The position numbers and the translations under genes are program-made. A stretch of 8,728 nt of DNA. Source: Acholeplasmataceae bacterium. GTDB taxonomy: Bacteria; Bacillota; Negativicutes; Acidaminococcales; Acidaminococcaceae. This document shows positions 1-5,823 of the stretch, piece after piece. The notes under the pieces were generated by a model. The model was not told the origin of the DNA, ran no database searches, and saw only the letters and a program-made list of their open reading frames with translations. The stretch covers positions 1 through 8,728 of the forward strand of contig JAAYAE010000291.1 in assembly GCA_012719555.1 (NCBI GenBank). Reading direction: 5' to 3'. Each line of letters starts with the position of its first letter. Position 1 is the first letter of the stretch.

Positions 1-308
1 ATGCCAATCCCCTGCAAAAAATGTATAAAGTAGTTTTGCCACTTATCAGGCCTTCAGCAATTGCAGTAGGAATTTTCTTTTTTATTAATTCTTGGAATGA
101 ATATTTTTGGCCACTTTTAATTTTGCAGGATAAAAATATGTATACGCTGCCCTTAGCGTTACAAATGTTTATTAGTGCTGAAGGCGGAAGTGAGTGGGGC
201 ATAGCCATGGCGGTAGCTATGTTAACAAGCTTGTTGCCACTTATTTTGTACTTCATTAGTCAACGATTTATTTTGAATACTTTTATGCAATCAGGAGTGA
301 AAGGATAA
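1..308 (+). CDS. ABC sugar-type transporter permease, C-terminal end (partial)
   Basis: This is the C-terminal third of an inner-membrane permease of the carbohydrate (MalG/UgpE-like) ABC importer class; the frame is open at the left edge, reading from base 3. The first visible residues, ANPLQKMYKVVLPLIRP, fit the end of the EAA loop, the cytoplasmic segment that docks onto the ATPase. Two hydrophobic helices follow, the first around the IFFFINSWNEYFWPLLIL stretch and the second around AMAVAMLTSLLPLILYFIS, then a short basic tail ending SGVKG. The SWNEYFWPLLIL and EGGSEWGIAMA segments resemble UgpE/MalG family members. The internal ATG at 21 lies inside the EAA loop and is not the start. Only 3 nt separate the stop from the ATPase gene, so the two form one operon. 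The substrate cannot be told from this fragment, because the binding protein and the partner permease lie outside the window. Confidence 0.9.
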   Translation, partial: ANPLQKMYKVVLPLIRPSAIAVGIFFFINSWNEYFWPLLILQDKNMYTLPLALQMFISAEGGSEWGIAMAVAMLTSLLPLILYFISQRFILNTFMQSGVKG

Positions 309-311
309 AAT

Positions 312-1391
312 ATGAATAACATTAAATTTAAAAATATTTGTAAAGCTTATGGTGATACTCTTGTGGTAAAAGATTTGAACTTTGAAGTTCAACAGGGAGA
401 ACGATTAATCTTACTGGGCCCTTCCGGCTGTGGTAAAACCACAACTCTAAGAATGATAGCTGGGTTGGAATCTATCACAAGTGGTGAATTAGAAGTTGGA
501 GGTAAAGTTGTTAATGAAATGCCTCCTGGGGAACGCAATATCGCCATGGTGTTTCAAAGCTATGCATTATTTCCTCATTTAACAGTGTGGGAAAATATAA
601 TTTTTGGTTTGAAAATTCAAAAACTTCCTAGGGTAGAAATAGAAAGACGCACTAAAGAAGTCTTGGAAATGTTGAATTTGACCGGATACGAAGAACATAA
701 ACCAAAAGAATTATCCGGGGGACAAAAGCAAAGAGTTGCTTTATGTCGTGCCCTAGTAAAACAGTCACCGTATTTTCTTTTAGATGAACCACTTTCTAAT
801 CTGGATGCTCAATTGCGTCAACAAGCACGTACAGAGTTAGTGAAAATACACGAAATATATAAACCTACTATGATTTACGTAACTCATGATCAGGTAGAAG
901 CCATGACGGTGGCTCATAGAATAGCAATTTTAAACAAAGGAGAGTTGCAGCAAATAGGTACACCGAATCAAATTTATCATAACCCAAACAATACTTTTGT
1001 AGCTGGCTTTATTGGAACGCCTCCTATGAATTTGCTAAAAGCGCATCTTTTAGATAACAAAATTTTTATTGGCAATGAATGTTTGGTTCTACCTGTTAAA
1101 TATCAAGCTATAATTGGTGAGCGCAAGACAGTTACGATAGGTATTAGACCGGAACGCTGCATTTTGGAGCACAATCCTATGGTGTCAACTAAGGTTTCTT
1201 TTGTGGAGAATTTGGGCAATCAGCGTATTGTAAGATTGCAACTTAAAACAGGGGAAGAAACATGTATAAGTACTAGCGACCACAAGTATTCGCTAGAGCA
1301 AACTCGGGGATTTTCTTTCGAATGGGAAAATGCATGCTTTTTTGATACTGTCAGCGGTAAAAATTTAATAGCACCGGAAGAAAGGGGATAA
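312..1391 (+). CDS. ABC transporter ATP-binding protein, MalK/UgpC/MsmX type
   Basis: A 359-residue ATPase that powers a carbohydrate-class ABC importer from the cytoplasmic side. Visible motifs, in order: Walker A GPSGCGKTT (about 36-44), Q-loop glutamine in VFQSYALFPH (about 82), signature LSGGQKQR (134-141), Walker B YFLLDEP with catalytic Glu (about 154-160), D-loop SNLD (162-165) and H-loop THD (His about 192). The C-terminal third, from about residue 235 (GTPPMNLL) and including GIRPER, is the TOBE/regulatory-type domain of the CUT1 (MalK/UgpC) group, and the length matches that group. The start has a purine-rich SD in the end of the permease gene (GGAG/AAAGGA). It is 3 nt downstream of the permease and 3 nt upstream of the isomerase-like gene. 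The family is clear; the transported sugar or polyol phosphate is unknown. A shared multi-transporter ATPase (MsmX-like) role is possible, but the tight operon argues for a dedicated one. Confidence 0.95.
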   Translation: MNNIKFKNICKAYGDTLVVKDLNFEVQQGERLILLGPSGCGKTTTLRMIAGLESITSGELEVGGKVVNEMPPGERNIAMVFQSYALFPHLTVWENIIFGLKIQKLPRVEIERRTKEVLEMLNLTGYEEHKPKELSGGQKQRVALCRALVKQSPYFLLDEPLSNLDAQLRQQARTELVKIHEIYKPTMIYVTHDQVEAMTVAHRIAILNKGELQQIGTPNQIYHNPNNTFVAGFIGTPPMNLLKAHLLDNKIFIGNECLVLPVKYQAIIGERKTVTIGIRPERCILEHNPMVSTKVSFVENLGNQRIVRLQLKTGEETCISTSDHKYSLEQTRGFSFEWENACFFDTVSGKNLIAPEERG

Positions 1392-1394
1392 AAA

Positions 1395-2153
1395 ATGAAA
1401 CTTGCAGTTAGTGATTTGTCTTTTGCGGGATTTAGAAGTAAAGAGCTGATGAAACTACCAATAGAATACGGAGTGGAATTTTTTTATGAATTTGGTAAAA
1501 ATTATTACTGGGATAAGATTCTGCCACCTATAGCAAAAAAACGTAAAATGTCATGTAGTATGCATGGACCTTGCGCTGGGGTTAATTTAGCAAATACCGA
1601 AGATACTGAGTTCATTGGAATATTTCGCAAGGCTTTTGCTTATGCACAGCGTTGTAAGGCAGAGTTTGTAGTAGTGCATACTAATGAGGAATGGACAGGA
1701 CAGCGTGCTGTAATTCAAGAGCTGGTATTTGAACGGCTTAAAATGCTTGCCGCTTTGGCAGCAGATTATAAGGTTCGTATTTTGGTAGAAAATGTGGGGC
1801 TGAAACCCAAGGGAACACTGCTCTTTGATTGGGAAGACTATCAAAAACTTCTAAAAAAACTACCAAGAACAAGAGCGTTATTGGATACAGGTCATGCTAA
1901 CGTTAACCACTGGGATATTGCGGAATGTATAAATACCTTAAACTCACGACTTTTTGCCATTCATTTACATGATAATAATGGACAGAAAGATCAACATTTA
2001 GCTATAGGAGAGGGCAACATTAGCTGGGATGAAATTTTTGCTGCTATTAAGCAATCGGCACCTCAAGCAAGGTTAATCTTTGAATACGCTGATACTACTA
2101 TGCCAAAATTGCTCAGCAATATAAAAATAGTTGAAAAAAAATATTTGTCCTAA
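1395..2153 (+). CDS. Sugar phosphate isomerase/epimerase-like TIM-barrel protein (AP endonuclease 2 superfamily)
   Basis: A 252-residue cytoplasmic protein of the xylose isomerase-like TIM-barrel superfamily. Family members are metal-dependent sugar isomerases, epimerases, dehydratases or endonuclease IV-like enzymes. Likely metal-site segments are SMHGPC (about 56-60), VVHTN (93-97), LVENVG with Glu132, LLDTGHAN with Asp164 and His167, IHLHDNNGQKDQH with His190/His192/Asp193 and His201, and a C-terminal FEY with Glu230. The GEGNISWDEI segment after the HLHDN motif is typical of this group. It has no signal peptide. The start is ATG after GAAAGGGGATAAAA, 3 nt past the ATPase stop. Being the last gene of a sugar transporter operon suggests that it acts on the imported carbohydrate or a derivative; that is inference. 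The exact substrate cannot be named, and a nuclease role is unlikely in this context. Confidence 0.85.
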   Translation: MKLAVSDLSFAGFRSKELMKLPIEYGVEFFYEFGKNYYWDKILPPIAKKRKMSCSMHGPCAGVNLANTEDTEFIGIFRKAFAYAQRCKAEFVVVHTNEEWTGQRAVIQELVFERLKMLAALAADYKVRILVENVGLKPKGTLLFDWEDYQKLLKKLPRTRALLDTGHANVNHWDIAECINTLNSRLFAIHLHDNNGQKDQHLAIGEGNISWDEIFAAIKQSAPQARLIFEYADTTMPKLLSNIKIVEKKYLS

Positions 2154-2157
2154 TAAA

Positions 2158-2200
2158 CAAAAGGCCCCAGCTACAATTAGAAGTAGCTGGGGCCTTTTTT
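2158..2200. terminator. Strong intrinsic terminator, probably bidirectional
   Basis: A perfect 14-bp stem pairs 2161-2174 (AAGGCCCCAGCTAC) with 2183-2196 around an 8-nt loop. It is followed on the plus strand by a T run (2195-2200) and on the minus strand by TTTTGTTT. It ends the transporter operon and, in the other orientation, can also end the converging aldehyde dehydrogenase transcript, whose stop codon is only about 20 nt away. Confidence 0.95.
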
Positions 2201-2215
2201 CAAAGCTAGACTAGC

Positions 2216-3694
2216 TCAATAAAAACCTAGAGGTTTTTCATTAAGATTAATCATGATATTTTTGGTTTGTGTATAGTGATCCAACATTACCTTGTGAGTT
2301 TCGCGACCAATACCGGATTGTTTGTAACCTCCAAAAGGAGCACCGGCAGGGATAGCGTTATAGGTATTAACCCACATTCTACCAGTACGAACGGCACGAG
2401 CTACGCGCATAGCGCGATTAATATCTTGAGTCCAAACGGCACCACCTAGGCCATAAACACTATCATTAGCCATGTCGACAACCTCTTCTTCATTTTTAAA
2501 AGGAATAACAACGGCAACAGGTCCGAAGATTTCTTCTTGGGCTACGCGCATTTTGTTATTTACATTAGTAATCAGAGTGGGGGCGACAAAATTACCTTTA
2601 TCCATGCCATTTTCCGTTAAGCGGTAACCACCGCATGCTATAGTAGCACCTTCTTCTTTGGCTATATCTATATAGCCAAGAACTTTTTTAACTTGTGCCG
2701 CATAAATTTGTGCACCCATTTGGACCCCATCTTCCCATGGCATGCCAACTTTAACTGCGTTAAAGCGTTTAATTGCTTCCGCTACAAATTTATCGTAGAT
2801 ATCTTCTTGAACAAAAACACGAGAACCGGCACAACATACTTGGCCTTGGTTAAATAAAATGCCTAGTTGTACTCCCTCCATAGCTAGTTCCCAGTTGCAA
2901 TCTGAGAAGAAGATGTTGGCGGATTTACCACCTAATTCCAAAGTGGCGGGAATCAATTTATCTGCGGCAGCTTTGGCAACCGCTAGCCCAATTTCTGTTG
3001 AACCGGTGAAGGCTAGTTTGGCAAAACCGGGATGTTCAAGAATGTAATTGCCACATCTAGATCCTTTGCCGGTCAAAACATTAAAAACACCTGGAGGAAG
3101 GATACCGTCAATTAGGCGGGCGAATTCCAATACACTTAAGGATGTTTCACTTGAAGGTTTTAAAACGGTGCAGCAACCGGAAGCTAAAACTGGTGCGAGT
3201 TTCCAAGCTGCCATTAGGAATGGGAAGTTCCAAGGAACAATTTGTCCAACGACGCCGATTGGTTCTCTAATAACAATGCTCATAGTATTGTTATCAATCA
3301 TATTAACTGTTCCCTCTTCTGCGCGTATTGCAGCAGCAAAATAGCGGAAATGATCTGCAGCCATAGGGATATCGATTAAAGTAGTTTCACGAAGAGCTTT
3401 GCCATTGTCCATTGTTTCAATCATGGCTAGGCGCTCTGCGTTAGCGTCAATAACGTCAGCAATTTTACATAAAAGAGCAGCCCTCTCGGTTGGGGTTGTG
3501 TTTTTCCAAGTAGCCCAAGCTTTCCAAGCATCTTTTACTGTTTGATCAACGTCTTCCGCAGTAGCTTCGGCACAAGTTGATAATTCTTCACCATTTGCAG
3601 GGCAGGTAGCTTTAAAAGTAGCACCGTTACTTGCTGGATGCCAAGCACCATTTCTGTATAATTGATATTCTTTTTGCAGTAAATTTTTTTGCAC
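2216..3694 (-). CDS. NAD(P)-dependent aldehyde dehydrogenase, AldB/AcoD-like
   Basis: A 492-residue soluble enzyme that oxidises an aldehyde to its acid with NAD(P)+. The GTG start at 3694 is chosen because GAGGGG (minus strand, forward 3701-3706) lies 6 nt upstream of it. The in-frame ATG at 3733 has no SD and would add 13 residues. Seen, numbering from the GTG: PWNFP with Asn156, cofactor Lys179 in LKPSSE, the Rossmann segment FTGSTEIG (229-236), general base Glu253 in LELGG, catalytic Cys287 in NQGQVCCAGSR, the EEIFGPV motif, and a C-terminal PFGGYKQSGIGRE ... LGFY. The tail (HYTQTKNIMINL...LGFY) resembles the AldB/AcoD acetaldehyde dehydrogenase group, so acetaldehyde or another short-chain aldehyde is the likely substrate; this is inferred from family resemblance. 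The gene ends in TGA, at the position expected for the family. It is monocistronic with its own strong promoter. Confidence 0.95.
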   Translation of the reverse strand: MQKNLLQKEYQLYRNGAWHPASNGATFKATCPANGEELSTCAEATAEDVDQTVKDAWKAWATWKNTTPTERAALLCKIADVIDANAERLAMIETMDNGKALRETTLIDIPMAADHFRYFAAAIRAEEGTVNMIDNNTMSIVIREPIGVVGQIVPWNFPFLMAAWKLAPVLASGCCTVLKPSSETSLSVLEFARLIDGILPPGVFNVLTGKGSRCGNYILEHPGFAKLAFTGSTEIGLAVAKAAADKLIPATLELGGKSANIFFSDCNWELAMEGVQLGILFNQGQVCCAGSRVFVQEDIYDKFVAEAIKRFNAVKVGMPWEDGVQMGAQIYAAQVKKVLGYIDIAKEEGATIACGGYRLTENGMDKGNFVAPTLITNVNNKMRVAQEEIFGPVAVVIPFKNEEEVVDMANDSVYGLGGAVWTQDINRAMRVARAVRTGRMWVNTYNAIPAGAPFGGYKQSGIGRETHKVMLDHYTQTKNIMINLNEKPLGFY

Positions 3695-3700
3695 AAAAAT

Positions 3701-3706
3701 CCCCTC
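3701..3706 (-). promoter_or_regulatory. Ribosome binding site that sets the GTG start of the aldehyde dehydrogenase
   Basis: Read on the minus strand this is GAGGGG, 6 nt before the GTG at 3694-3692. No comparable SD precedes the upstream in-frame ATG at 3733, so the GTG is the supported start. Confidence 0.8.
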
Positions 3707-3768
3707 GTTTCTTTTATCTGTTTTAATTAGCATACACTATTGCAAAAAAATGTCTACTAGTTAAGACC

Positions 3769-3796
3769 ATTGTAACTCTTTTTGGAGATATGTCAA
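3769..3796 (-). promoter_or_regulatory. Sigma-70-type promoter of the aldehyde dehydrogenase gene
   Basis: On the minus strand there is a perfect -35 TTGACA (forward 3791-3796), a 16-bp spacer and a -10 TACAAT (forward 3769-3774). The predicted start of transcription, near 3762, leaves a leader of about 68 nt before the GTG. It points away from the rplM promoter, with 48 bp between the two -35 boxes. Confidence 0.8.
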
Positions 3797-3844
3797 TAAA
3801 TGTAGGAAAATAAGGTAATTTACAGAGTTTTTGGTGCTTTTTTC

Positions 3845-3873
3845 TTGACAAAAACAGTAAAGATGTTTACAAT
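3845..3873 (+). promoter_or_regulatory. Sigma-70-type promoter of rplM-rpsI
   Basis: The -35 TTGACA (3845-3850), 17-bp spacer and -10 TACAAT (3868-3873) are near consensus, as expected for a highly expressed ribosomal protein operon. Predicted transcription start is about 3880, giving a leader of about 88 nt ahead of the rplM ATG. Confidence 0.88.
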
Positions 3874-3880
3874 ATATGAG

Positions 3881-3940
3881 TATCACTTTGAGGTGATTTC
3901 GTTAGCCCCGAAATACCGCAAAGTTTCTCATCACAGGTAC
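3881..3940 (+). promoter_or_regulatory. Candidate structured mRNA leader of rplM (possible L13-type autoregulatory leader)
   Basis: Several pairings can be read in the untranslated leader: ATCAC 3882-3886 with GTGAT 3893-3897; TTTCG 3897-3901 with CGAAA 3909-3913; ACTTTG 3885-3890 with CAAAGT 3919-3924; and GTGAT 3893-3897 with a second ATCAC at 3930-3934. The last two cross and would make a pseudoknot, while the first competes with both. Ribosomal protein L13 leaders are an established autoregulatory class in some Firmicutes. I cannot verify a match to that family from memory, so the assignment is inference. Confidence 0.45.
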
Positions 3941-3967
3941 ATATTTAATTCAATAGGAGGAATAAGG

Positions 3968-4405
3968 ATGAAAACATATATGGCTACACCGTCTACTATA
4001 GAACGTAAATGGTTTATAGTTGACGCTGCCGATAAAACTCTAGGTCGTATGGCCGCTGAAGTTGCAAAGGTTCTCCGCGGAAAACACAAACCAACTTTTA
4101 CACCTAATATGGACACTGGCGATCATGTTATTATTATTAATGCCGAAAAGATACACCTTACAGGCAAGAAATTGGTACAAAAGATTTATTTCCGTCACTC
4201 AGGCTATCTTGGTGGTGCTACTTATACCAAAGCTGGAGAATTACTAGCAAAGAACCCTGTGAAAATGGTTGAACTTGCTGTTCGTGGCATGATTCCTAAA
4301 AATCGCCTTGGCAGTCAAATTTATACTAAATTGCATGTTTATGCAGGATCTGAACATCCACATGAAGCACAAAAACCAGAAGTTCTGGAAATTGATATCC
4401 GTTAA
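3968..4405 (+). CDS. rplM: 50S ribosomal protein L13
   Basis: A 145-residue large-subunit ribosomal protein that binds 23S rRNA early in 50S assembly. It is recognised along its full length: the N-terminal MKTYMATPSTIERKW, VDAADKTLGRMAAEVAKVLRGKHK, TPNMDTGDHVIIINAEK, the basic VRGMIPKNRLG signature and KLHVYAGSEHPHEAQKP near the end. The length is normal for bacterial L13. The ATG at 3968 is chosen because AGGAGG (3955-3960) lies 7 nt upstream and the protein then begins like other L13 proteins. The reading frame is open further upstream, into the promoter, but that part cannot be coding. It is the first gene of the usual L13-S9 pair, 22 nt ahead of rpsI. Confidence 0.97.
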   Translation: MKTYMATPSTIERKWFIVDAADKTLGRMAAEVAKVLRGKHKPTFTPNMDTGDHVIIINAEKIHLTGKKLVQKIYFRHSGYLGGATYTKAGELLAKNPVKMVELAVRGMIPKNRLGSQIYTKLHVYAGSEHPHEAQKPEVLEIDIR

Positions 4406-4427
4406 TCCGGAGAGGAGGAGCAAATAA

Positions 4428-4820
4428 ATGGCAAAAGTTACTTATGATGCAACCGGTCGTCGTAAAAGTTCTGTTGCACGTGTTCGCCTGGTTCCGGGTG
4501 AAGGCAATATTACAATTAACGATCGCGAATTGAACAAATATTTTGGCTTGAAAACCTTGGAATTGATTGTAAGACAACCTCTTGAAGCAACTGAAACATT
4601 AGATAAATATGATGTTTTAGCAAATGTTGACGGTGGTGGCATATCATGACAAGCAGGAGCTGTTCGTCATGGTATTGCTCGTGCATTACTGAAAATTGAT
4701 GAAGAATTCCGTCCTGTTTTTAAAAAAGCTGGTCTTTTAACCCGTGACCCTCGTGAAAAAGAGCGTCGTAAATATGGCTTGAAAAAAGCAAGAAAAGCAT
4801 CTCAATACAGCAAGAGATAA
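4428..4820 (+). pseudogene. rpsI: 30S ribosomal protein S9 with an in-frame TGA at codon 74
   Basis: S9 is a small-subunit protein whose basic C-terminal tail reaches the P-site tRNA. The frame starts at an ATG preceded by AGGAGG (4413-4418) and runs MAKVTYDATGRRKSSVARVRL as in a normal S9, then meets TGA at 4647-4649. Past it the same frame continues with QAGAVRHGIARALLKID and RDPREKERRKYGLKKAR, ending in YSKR and TAA, giving 130 codons, the usual S9 length. In S9 proteins the interrupted position is the conserved glycine of GGGxxGQAGA, so TGA stands for an expected GGA (one base change). No frameshift is present, and I find no in-frame ATG/GTG/TTG with an SD for a restart just after the stop. 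The gene is essential in bacteria, so a sequencing or assembly error is the simplest explanation; true nonsense, readthrough or suppression are alternatives. It would be an ordinary rpsI otherwise. Confidence 0.9.
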
Positions 4821-4832
4821 TATTGATTTACA

Positions 4833-4861
4833 AACCACAAGCACATGCTTGTGGTTTTTTT
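4833..4861 (+). terminator. Intrinsic terminator of rplM-rpsI
   Basis: The arm AACCACAAGC (4833-4842) pairs with GCTTGTGGTT (4847-4856) around a 4-nt loop and runs straight into a T tract (4855-4861). It lies 12 nt past the rpsI stop and separates the ribosomal operon from galU. Confidence 0.93.
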
Positions 4862-4885
4862 ATTGTAGCACAACCGTGCCCTTTA

Positions 4886-4894
4886 TGCTAAAAT
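4886..4894 (+). promoter_or_regulatory. Candidate extended -10 promoter for galU-pgi
   Basis: TGCTAAAAT has the TGn extension directly before a TAAAAT -10 hexamer (4889-4894), about 37 nt ahead of the galU ATG. No good -35 sits at 17 bp; TTGTAG at 4863-4868 is 20 bp away. It is the only reasonable promoter between the upstream terminator and galU. Confidence 0.5.
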
Positions 4895-4931
4895 AATATG
4901 GGACAGACATAGAATGGGAGTTGATATATAT

Positions 4932-5801
4932 ATGTTTACAAAAGTTAGAAAGGCAATAATTCCTGCTGCAGGTCTTGGTACCAGATTTTTACCCGCCACA
5001 AAGGCCCAGCCAAAGGAAATGCTGCCCATAGTAGATAAACCGACAATACAGTACATAATTGAAGAAGCTATAAATTCAGGCATTGAGAAATTTTTGATAG
5101 TAACAGGCCGCAGCAAACGCTCAATTGAAGATCATTTTGATCGTTCCATTGAATTGGAACTAAATTTAGAACAGCATAAAAAAAATGATTTGTTAGAGAT
5201 GGTTAGAAGAATTTCTGATATAAATTTACATTATATTCGTCAAAAAGAGCCCTTGGGATTAGGCCATGCGGTTTTGTGTGCTAAAGATTTTGTTGGTAAA
5301 GAACCATTTGCCGTGCTTTTAGGAGATGACATAGTTGATGCTAAGAAACCATGTTTACAGCAGCTGATTGAAGGCTATAATAAAACAGGAGCGACGGTTT
5401 TAGGTGTACAGGAAGTTCCACAAGATAAAGTATCAAGCTACGGTATTATATCACCTATGCGACAATTAGATGCTCGCACATGGGAGGTTGGAGACATGAT
5501 AGAAAAACCGAGCCAGGCAAAAGCACCATCGCGTTTAGCGGTCCTAGGACGCTATATTATAAGTCCTGATATTTTCGATATATTAGAAAGAACAAAACCT
5601 GGGCAAGGTGGAGAAATTCAATTGACAGATGCTCTTCGAGTCTTAGCTAAGCAACAGCAAATGTTAGCATATAATTTCGAAGGACGACGCTATGATGTGG
5701 GTGATAAAGAAGGGTTCTTGGAGGCTACAGTTGAGCAGGCTTTAAAGCGGCCGGAGTTGCATGATGCTTTTCTTAGCTACCTCAAAACTATAATAAAATA
5801 A
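4932..5801 (+). CDS. galU: UTP--glucose-1-phosphate uridylyltransferase
   Basis: A 289-residue cytoplasmic enzyme that makes UDP-glucose from UTP and glucose-1-phosphate, the precursor for cell-envelope glycans, glycolipids and galactose metabolism. Seen: the nucleotidyltransferase N-terminus KAIIPAAGLGTRFLPATKAQ with PKEMLPIVDKP (about 7-37), LIVTGRSKRSIEDHFD (55-70), GLGHAVLCA (109-117), the LLGDD metal-binding segment (129-133), EVGDMIEKP, LGRYIISPDIFD and YDVGDKEGFLEA. The length is typical of GalU. ATG 4932 is preferred because MFTKVRKAIIPAAG matches the family N-terminus; GGGAG at 4916-4920 is 11 nt upstream, a somewhat long spacing. An in-frame ATG at 4914 overlaps that SD and is less likely. 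It is followed after 22 nt by pgi, so the two form an operon. Confidence 0.96.
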   Translation: MFTKVRKAIIPAAGLGTRFLPATKAQPKEMLPIVDKPTIQYIIEEAINSGIEKFLIVTGRSKRSIEDHFDRSIELELNLEQHKKNDLLEMVRRISDINLHYIRQKEPLGLGHAVLCAKDFVGKEPFAVLLGDDIVDAKKPCLQQLIEGYNKTGATVLGVQEVPQDKVSSYGIISPMRQLDARTWEVGDMIEKPSQAKAPSRLAVLGRYIISPDIFDILERTKPGQGGEIQLTDALRVLAKQQQMLAYNFEGRRYDVGDKEGFLEATVEQALKRPELHDAFLSYLKTIIK

Positions 5802-5823
5802 ACTTTTGTCTTGGGAGTGTATT

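Noticed and set aside
3048..3344. Open plus-strand reading frames opposite the aldehyde dehydrogenase gene (also around 2267 and 2859)
   Set aside because: They lie antisense to a strongly supported enzyme gene, have no SD, and give compositionally odd, unrecognisable proteins. They are shadows.
3845..3967. N-terminal extension of L13 starting at TTG 3845
   Set aside because: The TTG is part of the -35 box TTGACA and the stretch is the leader. The AGGAGG-preceded ATG at 3968 gives the standard L13 N-terminus.
4647..4649. Selenocysteine insertion or genome-wide reassignment of TGA to glycine or tryptophan
   Set aside because: S9 has no selenocysteine role and the site is glycine, not Cys or Trp. 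The aldehyde dehydrogenase in the same window uses TGA as its normal terminal stop, which argues against reassignment.
4669..4692. Translation restart at ATG 4669 after the rpsI stop, preceded by AGGAG
   Set aside because: This ATG is out of the S9 frame and its own frame closes after seven codons.
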